64,000 bases of DNA from Ulota crispa. Its lineage: Eukaryota > Streptophyta > Bryopsida > Orthotrichales > Orthotrichaceae. The stretch is taken from assembly GCA_963920765.1 (NCBI GenBank), contig OY987247.1:21920471-21984470 (forward strand), in the 5' to 3' direction. The translations under genes were made by a program, and so were the position numbers. Under the pieces are notes generated by a model, which was given only the letters and a program-made list of their open reading frames with translations, searched no databases and had not been told where the DNA came from. This document shows positions 22,326-32,553 of this stretch, piece by piece; position 1 is the stretch's first letter, and each line of letters begins with the position of its first letter.

Positions 22326-24640
22326 CTACAAATTTGAGAGCATAGGGGGGCAAATGAGAAGTAAAATGAAGTACCAAAGTACACGTTACCCAAACAAATT
22401 AAGTGGGTTCCAATGCATATTTGTTGTAGTCAAAGAAACTATAATTTCTCTTAGTATTGAAACTTACAATTATAGAACGTACACTTCAAAACCTTCACCT
22501 ACTTTTTTGTATTGTGCCTTATAGGCTATTGCACTAAGACTCCAAGACATTGTACTACTGTAAAGATATTGGATCATTTTGGGTCCCACTAGACCTTGCT
22601 TTATCTCTATTGTTCCCCTCTGTAATAGAGAGAACATTTAGGTGCCTAGCACTTGGTCCCAACACCATTCTTTGAACTCAAGATTGAGTTTGGCAAGCAA
22701 GTCCGTCCTCCTCCAGCATAACCTTCAAAAACTGTGAATCTTGTAGCTCTTGTAGTGCTCTTAGAACATCTGGACTATGTTCTTCAAGAAGAAAATCTAT
22801 TGCATCGTCCCTGAAGTTCTCCCTCCACTAAGACATGGAGGGTGATAAGCTCTCTGTAATGGTAGGAATATCTTTGCCAATGACGTTTGTACGACATTTG
22901 TCCATGGATGAATTGACAAGAGTCCTATCACACCTCCAAGTTAGTCCTTTTGGATGTGGCCCAGATTGAAATTGTTTATTGCTTTCATCCTAGTGCCCGT
23001 TGAAGCATTGTAAAAAAGAATCGTTTTTTTGAAGGCCAGTTCATGATTTGATTTGATTATATTGTTGCACACTTTCTTGATTAGCTTTAGAGGGTTCTCC
23101 CATCCATATTCTTCAAATTTTTGCCGTATATTCATTGCGTGATTTTTCAAGACCCAACTCCAAACCAAATCATTCCCTCATTTACTAGGAATCTTTGGTG
23201 CATTTTCCTTGTTCAACTCCTAACTACATGGCATATATGCACCTAGACCAAATGATTGGTAAAGTCATTTGGGAAACAGGGCCCTGCACATCACGCATTG
23301 CCTATGATTCACCCTGACACTTATGAGGCAAAACAGATGGTACACATGGGTGCATGTGCCCAAGTGCATTCCACCTTCAAGATCAAATCCATTAAAACAG
23401 ATGGGACATTTTGTACCATCTTCCACAAAACGTGACGGATGTGGCCACAATTATACCTTCTCCTTTTCATGGGCGGTCATGTCATTCTCAAAATCCCAAC
23501 CATTCTTTGACCAATTAATTGTTCCGTTGCTTGCCTCCAATAGTTTAGTTGCCATGTGATCCAAGTCAAACATTTCATCCACATGGGCCCAAGAGGTAAG
23601 ACCAAAGTGCCGTTGTTGATTGTTTATGAGGTACTTGTTAGAAACTTTGTCAATTTCATTTGCCATCTGCTGATTGCGGTCCACATGGAAGAGACATGCC
23701 AGTTTCCATTGGTAGTACTATTCCACAACTCCTCTTAGTTGTTCTTGTAGTTCAACATTTTTGACAAGCTCCTTTGCAAGCTCCATTGCATTATGTACAG
23801 CTTCACTACTCTCTGCCATGAGAGTTCGTAAACTAGGTCGCTCCCTAGACTCCTATGATAATGGAAATGACAATGAGTCTTGCGTTTTAGAATTGCCTAA
23901 TTCTCAAATCCGTGGTACAGTTTGGAGATTACTGGGACGTATGTTTCTGACTTGTGGATTCCGGGGGTCCATTTCTATGAGTGCATAGGTGACATCCTCC
24001 ACCAAGCAATCAAGTTCTACCCCATTTGCTTTGACTAGGTCTGTAGCTGTAGAATGAGGTCCTTCAAGCACATGCAGCTTCCTTGTCAATTCCTAGATTG
24101 TTCCTTGCAAATTTGCATTTTCCCGTTGCAATGCTGCTATGGTACTGTTCTTCTCTGCATCAATTATGTGTATTCTAGCAAAATCAACATTCACATTAAG
24201 AATGATATCATTCTTTAGTGCAATTTCATCTTGTAATTTTTTGATGAGAGTGTCCTTGGAGTCAATGGTCATGCCATTGCCACTAACATTTGCAGATGGC
24301 ACATCTTCTTCTGTATCTTCATCATTCAATGTTTCCATTGTTTCAGTGCTAGGGCCCTCTACTTCTGTGACTACATAAGTAGGACATATTGCTGTACATG
24401 TTGCCGCAATTCTCCTCCATTTAGCTCGACTAATGGCACGGACACTTCTAACAGGCACTAGTATTTGAGTTCCATCAAAATTGTCATCTGTTGCAAAGTC
24501 TGCTGTCTCATACTTATCTGATGAGTTCTTCGTTGGCTTTGTACACTTCAACCCTCCTTTAAGGAATTTCTTCACTTCCATTAGGATAAATCCATCATAC
24601 AGATGTAGAACATGTACTTTTTTGAAAAAACTCCACTGTA

Positions 24641-24983
24641 AAAAAAAAAAAAACCTAAATGCATATTTGAAAGTATTGAAAACGACATGATCTATAATTA
24701 AACAAAATAAATATTAAATTATATTTTATTATTAGATGGGATGGCAAAAAAAACCAAATTTAAGAAAAAAATGACAGCAATTTTAGACAATCAAATTATT
24801 GTAGCTCTTGTTAGTGCTTTTATAACAGGTATTTTAGCTTTAAGATTAGCTAAAAGTTTGTATCAATAAATTAATTAGTTATTTATTTATTTACAAAAAA
24901 AATAGCTTGGCCAGTACCAGTATCTAGTTAGGCTCAAATCAAATGAAATAAAACACTTAGTTAAAAAAATTTTAAAAATTTCA
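24641..24983 (+). other. Plastid-derived insert (NUPT) in RING copy B
   Basis: Comparison with copy A fixes the edges. Homology stops after CCACTGT at 24640, where a run of 14 A begins, and resumes at about 24984 (GAAAATTTTGGAAATGTGGC, against GAAAACTTTATCAATGTGGC at 20303). The insert is about 343 bp, very AT-rich, and replaces about 220 bp of the gene. It carries a complete psaM frame. The flanks of psaM inside the insert look like plastid intergenic sequence, but I could not assign them to a neighbour gene. Confidence 0.7.
24771..24869 (+). CDS. psaM: psaM, photosystem I subunit XII, plastid copy in nuclear DNA
   Basis: A complete 32-codon frame with ATG and TAA. The protein begins [13 protein letters not shown], has a single hydrophobic helix and ends [11 protein letters not shown]. 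These match the conserved PsaM pattern (an ISDxQI-like start, [13 protein letters not shown] core, LYQ/LYK end) at the usual full length. PsaM is a one-helix thylakoid subunit near the PsaA/PsaB trimer or monomer edge and is plastid-encoded in algae, bryophytes and gymnosperms but absent from flowering plants. Codon use (TTA, AGA, GCT) is plastid-like. An in-frame upstream ATG at 24741 would add ten Lys-rich residues; it is not a convincing transit peptide. With no targeting signal and a location inside a broken gene, I read it as a transferred copy, not a working nuclear gene. Confidence 0.8.
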   Translation: MTAILDNQIIVALVSAFITGILALRLAKSLYQ

Positions 24984-25342
24984 AAGAAAATTTTGGAAAT
25001 GTGGCACTAATCAATGTAATATGTGCACTTCTCATGAGACCAAGGTGATGGAATGTCTTTGTAGCCCTCAAATGCAATCTTTGCTTGATTGCGCAAAACG
25101 TGCATCATTTTTTTTGTTTCTTCCCATGTCATTCTCTATTTTAATCTCTCTCTTCTTTTTTAGTCTTCCAGGTGTAATTGCAATAGTCATTGTGAACAAG
25201 TAGTAGGAGAAGCCAAGAAGGTAGAGCTAGAATGAATGAGATCAATCTAATGCAGATCCCACCTAGGTTCCCAACCAACCAGCTCAATCAAAGTGGAAGA
25301 GGAAGGGAGTGGGTAAGGTAAGAATGGCAGGGGTGCGAACCT

Positions 25343-25349
25343 CTTTATA
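25343..25349 (-). promoter_or_regulatory. TATA box upstream of RING copy B
   Basis: Minus-strand TATAAAG within CCCCTATAAAGAGGTTCGCA. It lies about 170 bp upstream of the first homologous coding text and just outside the leader shared with copy A (AGCTGGTTGGTTGGGAA). In copy A the box is decayed (GCATAAGAGG). Confidence 0.55.
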
Positions 25350-25459
25350 GGGGAGGTGTATGGGTGCAAGCCATGAGGGCTCAGATGGGCGACGAGTACT
25401 TGTGGATTCAAAGGTCTAAGCGTGGATGGCAGAGGTGTGGGTGCCGATGACCTAAGTGT

Positions 25460-25605
25460 CATAGGTAAAAAATAGCGTCCTATATGACTAAGTGACATTG
25501 ACTAAACCATGACTGTACAGTCATTTTACAATCATTTTGTAGTTGTTGTATAGTCATTGCAATCATTCTCACTTAGTCATTTAGGACCAGTTTTTTTACT
25601 AGTGT
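25460..25605. repeat. Hairpin MITE between the RING and kinase-like genes
   Basis: The arms AAAATAGCGTCCTATATGACTA... and ...TAGTCATTTAGGACCAGTTTTTTTACTAGTG are inverted copies. The right terminus (CACTAGTAAAAAAACTGG on the other strand) is CACTA-like; the left (CATAGGTAAAAAAT) is mutated. Non-coding. Confidence 0.6.
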
Positions 25606-26070
25606 GTGGGCGTCGACGGATGCATGAAGGCGCGCGGATGTTCATCAATGCACAATTGCAAGCAACAAGTGCAGCAGTTGACAGATGGACCGGGCTTGTG
25701 GGCGCACGAGGCGGGGGGCGAGGGGCACAGGAGCGCAGGGGCAGAGAGGGCACGCTTGAGCAAGGGGCACGGACGAGGCAGGGCGAGGCAAGGAATCACA
25801 CATGGGCGGGGCGTGTGGATGAGCAGGGGCTGAGCATGCAGACGTGCCTGGGCAGAGCACGGACACAAAAGGCAGCGCGCGCACGCACAATGGCAGGGCT
25901 GATTGTCGCACAACGGCCAAGGCGCGGACAACGGACGTCAGGGCGCGCAAACTCATGAGGAATAGGCGCAGATGCCTAGCATTGGACTACGAATGTGCAG
26001 GGGCGGGGTGCAGAAGTGCAAAAGCAGGGTGCAAACGTGCAGGGGTCGGGGCGCAAACCTTATTCCTTAG
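25600..26070. promoter_or_regulatory. CpG-rich block between divergent RING and kinase-like genes
   Basis: About 470 bp rich in GGCGCG, GGGGCG, GCGCAC and CAGGGGC motifs that repeat loosely every 12-20 bp. It lies between the minus-strand TATA box at 25349 and the plus-strand TATA box at 26075, the arrangement of a shared divergent promoter region. Overlapping frames on both strands are a by-product of composition. Confidence 0.5.
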
Positions 26071-26074
26071 AAGG

Positions 26075-26084
26075 TATATAAAGG
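26075..26084 (+). promoter_or_regulatory. TATA box of the kinase-like gene
   Basis: TATATAAAGG sits at the edge of the CpG-rich block and 193 bp upstream of the ATG at 26277. The hAT gene has the same layout, with TATATAAAAG 232 bp upstream of its ATG. Confidence 0.6.
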
Positions 26085-26276
26085 CCGCTTGCCCTCCTTT
26101 CTCATTTGCCAAGCACTACTCCTGATGCCCCACTTGTTAGTTCCCTCTGCAACTTGTATTTGGTGGGTTTGACAATATTTTGTGCTTAGTACCTACTTCA
26201 TACCTACTTATTGCAATTTTTCTAATAATCTCATGCTTTAATTTTCTTTGGTTACATTATTCTCGTCCTTCAAACC

Positions 26277-27822
26277 ATGTCTCCAATAGGTGGTAGTTCA
26301 GCAGATAAAGGGAAACGCTTGTTTTACGAGGATTTAGATATGCCAAACAAGGTTCCAATACTAGCAGTGGCTACAATGGATGTACCAATGGCCTCAAACA
26401 CACCTACCCCCACAATTAGCAATAAAAAATAAACAAATGCAAAAAACCCGCATTTTCCAATAGCTCCATATCTCAACAAACTCAGATTAGTTGCAGTTGA
26501 TTTTGATAAAGCACGGAGGAACGACTCATTTGAGAGGCAGTACTTCAAGAACAATGAGTTGGAATATAACAAGCTGCTTGAGTACTTGAAACAAGCAATT
26601 GAAGATGGGCTAGATTGATCAGAGGAATTCAAGAATTACCTTGACTTTGGAATTACTCATAGTGGATGTTAGACCACGTCAATCAAGTAACAACAAATAT
26701 TGAGGCTGTATATGGTTATGTGGCAAAGGACATGCACCTCAATCTGGGCTTGAATTATGAAGATTTTGTCACACGTTTGCAATATGTATAGAAGGAGAGC
26801 AAAAGGTACTCAAGTTCTTGTACTTGACCATCTTTGTGGAGATTTACCATAGAAACGGCTTTATTAGACCGTACTAAGAAAGGTCTTGTGGAGTGGCTAC
26901 CCAAGTTTGCTAAAATTGTATCCATGCCGAGTTGTATGGCGGAAGGAGCATATGGGACCATGAGAAAAGTTTGGATTTCTAAATGTGACACGGTCCTAGC
27001 GCATGTGGATTTTAGAGGGAAGAGTTTGAAGGAACTGAACCACATGGAGAAAAAGCAAGAAGTGCAAGTGGAAGCAATGACATGTCCCGTCCAGCATGCA
27101 GGCATCATTTGGCCTATTTATTTGAATCCTAATACTATGGAAGCATACTCTATTTGGTGGAACCTTGGATCATTGGAAAGTTTCCTCAGGTTGTACAATA
27201 ATCATGTATCAGGAGATCTGAAGAATGAAGACATAATACATGACAAAGCATCTAGGATAACGCAAGAAGAGTTGGAATGGGTCACTAGATACGGGGCAAA
27301 TTGAGCAAAACTAGCGTTGTCCTTGCTTGTTATTCTAGGGAAGTGTCATGTAGTAAATTTCCTCCACAATGACCTCTCACCTTTAATCATCTTGTCACAT
27401 TATGATAACTGGAAGGAAGGTACCATATACATAAGTATATGTGATTGGGGCATATCTAACTAAGTTGTGAGAGCCAGCCTTCCAAGTATGGATACCCAAC
27501 CCTAGAAGCGGCATGGGAGGTGCAGGGAAAACAAAAGTTTGCTGCTCTTGAGTTGTTCTATGTTTGCGGGCCGCAAGGATCTGAGAATTTCATTGACAAA
27601 ATACAGCAAAAGCATTTGTATTCAGTAGATGCAGAGTCATTTGCTATGGGGTAGATAGCCAGTAAAATAAGGAGAGAATATGATTCAAGGGACTTCAAAA
27701 CAAGACCTATAGTTCTAGACAGGTTAGAACAAGCTTTATAAGGTATGCAAAAGCAAACCATGCATGACAAGACCACAATGATGGACACTTTGCGGGTGCT
27801 ATCAAGTGCACCATACAACTAG
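26277..27822 (+). pseudogene. Protein-kinase-like gene, decayed
   Basis: A frame starting at ATG 26277 encodes a short Ser/Gly/Lys N-terminus, then Lys/Glu/Asn-rich helical text with stops near 26429, 26616 and 26670. The open stretch 26834-27304 reads like an N-lobe: a Gly-rich EGAYGTMRKVW segment, then VQVEAMTCPVQHAGII (helix C and the following strand) and a hinge-like YSIWWNLGSLESFL. Beyond a stop at 27302, text continues with a catalytic-loop-like HNDLSP near 27365 (HxDLxxxN with the Asn changed) and CDWG near 27440 in place of DFG. A C-lobe-like part (AESFAMG) runs to 27822. This order matches protein kinases, but several stops and replaced residues show it is dead. The true family is not identified, and distant kinase-like folds are possible. 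Confidence 0.6.
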
Positions 27823-28452
27823 ACTATGCCAACCACGTGCTTTTGTAGACAGCAAAGTGTTTGCAAGGCACCCAAGCTAGCTTGCTAGGTTGGTTGTAAA
27901 TGGAGTAGTGTGTACTAAAATACAAGCATATCAGTTTTGTTGTTTTGGGCCTTTGGCATTATTTGTAAGCCACAATAAGAATTATTGTAATACAAAAATA
28001 TATGTAACTTGTTCTTGTTATGTTGCTTGCAAAATTCTACATTTGGTTGTTTTCTTACGGTCTATAAATACAATTTGAAGCATTTTCCATTTATCATGTG
28101 GTAGTCAACTATGTGGTTAAGTATGACTAGGATGAAAACTTTAGATGCATTTGATTGTTACAGTGAAATTCAACGTAGGAAAAAATATGTTCAACACAAC
28201 CCCAATGGATGACCTTCATTAATTAAAAAGTTTCAAGTCATTTCATAACTTTTTCATATATGTTTTGAATAAATCCCCTATTATCCATTCTCTTTGGCAA
28301 TTATTCAAAATTTTGACTTCACAAGGGGTCACCAAGACCCGTGTTTCATTTAATGTCAATTGGAATTTTTGAACAATTACCATATAGTTTTGAAGGTATT
28401 GCAAATTTGAATTGACTCAATATAGCTCTTATTTGGAATTTCAGAGGAATTA
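27823..28452. other. 3' flank and one lone satellite unit
   Basis: No gene. At about 28215-28365 an inverted single unit of the 176-bp tandem repeat occurs (CACAAGGGGTCACCAAGACC, CAAAACATATATGAAAAAG on the other strand), showing that the unit is also dispersed outside the array. Confidence 0.55.
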
Positions 28453-29830
28453 TTATGATAGCATAGGAAAGTACTTATCCTCTTTTTGGCATTAAAAGCG
28501 TCGTAAAACACCAAGTAGATGACTCATTTTTGTTCCACAGAGATTTAGTTTGTAGATCCTTAAGGTTGTCTGGAACAAGATGAAGAAATTGTGGTGGTAA
28601 TTTGCAAATAGACACAAAACACACACAAAGGGAGAAAAGGTACCCAAAAGATCCTTAGTCAACCGACAAGACTCCTAACTATCCTTCCTTTCCTCATTAA
28701 TGTTCCGAACTCCAGGAATGAGTCACTAGAAGAAAACTTTGTTGAAGTCAGCATAAACTATATGATGTTTTTTTGCTTCAAACGCAAAAATATGTGTTGT
28801 GCAATGCAAATTTCTATGTTAAAAGCAAAAAGACATCTTATGGATTATGTAGACTTCAACAAAGTTTTCTTCTAGTGAGTAGCCAATCCCTATACCTCTT
28901 TTGGATCCGGAAGTCAAACACACAATAGTAATAGAAGTTTAGCCTCTATATAAGAGGGTTCCGTGATTGGAGATTAAAGAACGCCAGGTGAAATCCTACT
29001 CTTCAGCAATTTATAGTGAGTGAAGTATCACTAAACAAAACAACAACAAAGAACACAAACAACAAGGTGCAGTTACTCCCTCACAACCAATCCGGAAGTG
29101 ATTCCAAATCGATAAATCATGCAGGAAACCCCTACAACCCCAACATACTATAATGACAAACCTTTCTTGACACAATTCCTGGCGCTAAGATGGTAATTGC
29201 ATAATTAAAAGATCCTTGCTCCTTTGCTTAAAATCACTTTTGGTGGTAGTGGAACCTCTTAATTGTCAGCTAGCATGCGTTGGGATTGCTATCTGGACGT
29301 ACCCAATCTAAGACTGGCTATTCCTTACAAGAGTATCCAAATTGTAAACCCAAATAAAAACTGCCCCTTAGTACACACAATCTTCTAACCACCTCCCTAC
29401 TAGCTCCAGAAACTAGATCAGACGGGATCTGAGGTCACTTCTCTCTCCTCTCCCTCCAATGCTTACATTTCCATACACAACATTCCAAGTGATCAATTCA
29501 GAATGGAGAGATGAGAAAACTTTGCTTGCATTAGGAGGATTAGAGATACAAAATGAACCAAGGCATTAATCAAAATCATGCCATAATAGCTAATCCCAGG
29601 GAAACTAAAAAGTTCAACTTTGAAAAGCTGTGGTGTAGGGAATGACAATGTTCTTCCCTTTACCAAAAATAGTGCTCCCCACCTTAGCCGCTAAATCCCG
29701 AAATAAATGGATCCAAGATCCTATAATCTTGGATTTGAGTACTACATGCACTAGACCAGGAAGTAACTATAGTTTTACTCCTAGTGCTGGTCCCCGTTAC
29801 TTTGTTTACCCTAGTTATTTCAATTATTAC
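28453..29830 (-). repeat. Family X, 3' module, copy 2
   Basis: Collinear with 11597-12840 and 44660-45830, including GAAGTATCACTAAACAAA, ACAACAAAGAACACAA, CTGACTGG-like and TAGCATGC blocks. A polypurine run on the minus strand (29850-29865, AGAAGAAGAAGAAGA) separates it from the X coding region. Polypurine next to a repeated terminus would suit the 3' LTR of a retroelement, but the matching 5' LTR was not found. Confidence 0.55.
28724..28877. mobile_element. CACTA-type MITE with AGT duplication inside family X
   Basis: Ends CACTAGAAGAAAACTTTGTT and its reverse complement; AGT flanks it at 28721-28723 and 28878-28880. X copy 3 (about 44760) shows the empty site AAGGAGTGTCC with a single AGT, confirming insertion after the X copies separated. 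154 bp, non-coding, strong foldback. Confidence 0.85.
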
Positions 29831-29864
29831 CACTATTGAATGACTAGGTCTTCTTCTTCTTCTT

Positions 29865-31690
29865 CTAAGTCGTAAACACCGCCTTCCGTGCTGGCAGACT
29901 CCGCCTTCCACTTGCACCCTTACCCTTGGTAGGAGCCTTACCATTATTCTTCTGGATTCCTTGCTTGGCAAGTCTGGATGCTTTTGGATTAGAATCACCG
30001 GAGGAATCCAAGCTTGCCAAATGTTCCAAGGACTCAAAGGTCTCTCCATCACTTGCTATTGCCTCAAAAGGAGAGTCATTAGGAATATCAATCTTGATCA
30101 AAGACACATCGCTCTTGTTTGGAGAAAATGACTCCTTGGCATGCTTGGTCGTAGTCTTCCGCTTCACCGGACTAGGAACCTGTGTCAAGGCCTGATCTTC
30201 CAATGTAGTGGGATTTAGGCCTTGGTCTTGGGATCTGGGTGGTGATTTCACCTCTTTGGCACCCAAATTGATCTTGCTGGGTAGACGACCACTTGTTGGG
30301 GTCGTTACTTCCTCCTTCTCCTTTGGTGTGGTTGGCTTTGGCGATTGCACAATAAGAGACTTCCAGGTGGGTGTAGTATCCTTGCTTTGCCCGGATCCTC
30401 CACCTCCACCCTAATGGGTTTTAATACCTGCCAGGATGCTCCTCATCTCTAGCAGCATCACCTCCATTGTTGTTGCATACTCTACCACCACTGAAACCAC
30501 CTTGGCCCCAACTTGCAACCCTTCCTTCAAGACTTTCGCATCATAAAGCTTGGCTTTGTTCATCGCATTGACTGGATTCCCCCAAAGCGCATGAGCTTAG
30601 CAATCTTCATATTGGCCTCTTGAGCTGCTTTGTCTCCTTCACTTGCCTCCCTCAACTTGCCCTGCAGATCCTTCACCTGCTAGGACAACTTGTCCACCTC
30701 CAATTGCCTTGAGGTTTTGAGTTCAATTAAACTCTTCACTTCAGCAATCATCTCCTCCTGTGAAGCCCCTCCCAAGAGCTTGTGCATGTTCCGGTTGTGC
30801 TCTTGGTGGAAGCGTATCACTTGCTAGACCTCTCCGAGCTCCTTCACAATTCTGGGGATAAGGTCTGGCTTAAACCTCTTTCAAACTTTTGGCTTAGAAA
30901 CCCCGGAAGGTTTAGCGAGCTCCTTCTCCTTCACACGGACTTCCAAAATCACCTTGACGTCTTGTGCCTCCTCATCTAAGTATTCCTTATCTTCTTCCAA
31001 TTCCAATTTCAATTCCAAGGTAATATCGTTTAACCTCATCACCTTTGCTTTCTTCCATTTGAGGTGTTCTCAATTTATCAATAGATCGTTGTGAGAGTAG
31101 AGGTGGAAGAGAAAAGGGGATAGTCCAATAGGTTTGGTGTTCCCTAATCCCTTGACTAGTCTACCCACGAGTTTCCCAATCACTAACCTCCAGCTAATCG
31201 GAACCTTTCTTTACAATGCACCAAAGATGGTGTTGGCAAAGGTAAGGGTGAGGTAAGTAGGACGCTCCGGAAGTAGGATAAGGATCAGGAACTCTAATAC
31301 TCTTCTATCCCTCCAAATTTTACAATCTAAGACAAAGTGACCGTTGTGAAGGTGTAGTAAATTACAAAATTTCCCCTCAGCGTACCTATCAATTTGGTTA
31401 GCTAATTTGCTCCCCTTCCAACTAAACCCAAAAACTTCACTCCACCCCTCGGGAGTCTAACTTTCCAAGTTAGCTCTCACGGTGCCAAGCCACTTGCTAG
31501 AGGGTTCCTTCAATACACCCTCATAATCTCCTCATCCTTTAGATTTAAGGGTATCTTAATCAGCCCTAGACACCCCATCTACTTGAAATCCTCTGTCAGG
31601 TTTGCTTTCTCCTTAGAGTCTTGAGGTATGCCTGAATGAATCAATCTAAAAGCTATCGTCTGTCGAGTCCTCTCCATTGTTCTTGACAAT
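29865..31690 (-). pseudogene. Family X protein gene, copy 2 (broken)
   Basis: Read on the minus strand from about 31680, the start (MERTRQTIAF) and the next segment (MGCLGLIKIPLNLKDEE) parallel X copy 3 (MDKKKELAHV and MGCLGLLGLPWNFKDKD). Stops and frameshifts follow. Middle text (AEGKFCNLLHLHNGHFV, then LILLPERPTYLTLTFA) again matches copy 3. The C-terminal 161 codons (30350-29865) are open and rich in Lys, Pro, Ser and Thr, with a basic end, so probably disordered and nucleic-acid binding. No protease, RT, integrase or zinc knuckle was seen. Best guess is a gag-like or captured gene of a repeated element; the function is unknown. Confidence 0.5.
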
Positions 31691-31788
31691 TCTGACAATC
31701 CTGATACAAGGAGTAAAAAGAACTAAAACCTAAACTATTGCAAAGCCAATCTCACACAAATTCTCAATAGGGAAAAGGAGAATAATAT

Positions 31789-32068
31789 TAAAAACATAGG
31801 GAAGATAGAAGAGCAAAGGCACATATGGTAAATTCAAATATGTAAGATACAAATGGAAGAGATGAGAAGGTTCCCAAACCCTCTCATCTATGTACTCTTC
31901 CAACTACTCTCCCTTCATCCAACCATATGGGATAACCACACTCATGGGCTGATCCTCTCTATGAGGTGCCTCCTACCACGTGCTCTCTTTACAATGCTAA
32001 GTACCCTACCTAATATGTCTCTTTTGACCTAGAGCAAGCTTTTAATGCTCTATTCTAACCTTTCAACA
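31789..32068 (-). repeat. 3' LTR of the copia element
   Basis: 280 bp, matched by 37316-37594. It contains GAGAGGGTTTGGGA-type and TATCCCACATGG-type blocks in both copies (minus strand). Differences from the 5' LTR indicate an old insertion. Confidence 0.85.
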
Positions 32069-32553
32069 CTCTTACTTTGCAAATGGCCAAAGTTTTCAAT
32101 GTTCATGGCTCTTGTCAAACGCTCATGTCTATATTTTGCCAACGCCTTTGTCATCACATCCGCCAACATGTGCTCACTTGAGCAATATTCCAATGTTATG
32201 CTTCCCTTCTCCACTTTCTCCCTCACAAAGTGGTGTTGCATCTTGATGTGCTTTGTCTTTGCATGGTGCACCAGGTTCTTGGCAAGAGCTATGGCACCTT
32301 GATTGTTACACAAGATCAAGGTGCCCTCCACGTCCTTACACCTTACATCCTCTAAGAGCTGCTTTACCCATATGGCCTCTCTTGTGCAATGGCTTGCCGC
32401 CATATATTCTGCCTCTGTTGTAGATGAAGCCACCGTGGATTGCTTTTTGCTACTCCATGACACCATACCGTCTTTAAAGCTAAATGCAGACCCCGTGGTA
32501 AACTTCCTATCATTGACATTGCTAGTCCAATTTGCATCACAATACCCCATCAA
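32050..32553 (-). pseudogene. copia RNase H domain
   Basis: The open segment begins MMGYCDANW, with Asp6 the first carboxylate of a copia-type RNase H. The SSTTEAEYMA block at residues 43-52 supplies the Glu motif, and IKMQHHFVREKVEKGSI-type text near the end is also diagnostic of the family. It degrades the RNA strand during reverse transcription. It is separated from RT by frame breaks in this copy. Confidence 0.85.

Larger units (their letters stand above)
22560..25175 (-). pseudogene. Repeated RING-H2/coiled-coil gene, copy B (broken, with insert)
   Basis: Minus-strand relative of the gene at 18156-20500. N-terminal traces (an AFEGYKDI-like segment matching AFKG in copy A, then a YID-CHI segment) lie near 25100-24990. 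The sequence then jumps across a foreign insert (24641-24983) to an open segment of 162 codons (24581-24093) that is acidic, then Glu/Asp/Asn-rich and probably coiled-coil. The RING finger is in 23450-23265 with Cys15, Cys18, Cys33, His35, His38, Cys41, Cys52 and Cys55, the same spacing as copy A. The C-terminal part (23168-22941 and on to 22560) carries stops. Conservation of all eight zinc ligands in two copies suggests the family was functional until recently. Ubiquitin-ligase activity is inferred from the domain only. Confidence 0.75.

Noticed and set aside
24741..24869. Functional nuclear psaM with a 10-residue targeting extension
   Set aside because: The extension is only Lys-rich and far too short for a transit peptide, and the gene sits in a broken host gene.
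25557..26125. Frames of 75-133 codons on both strands
   Set aside because: Same compositional effect in the CpG-rich block between the two divergent genes.
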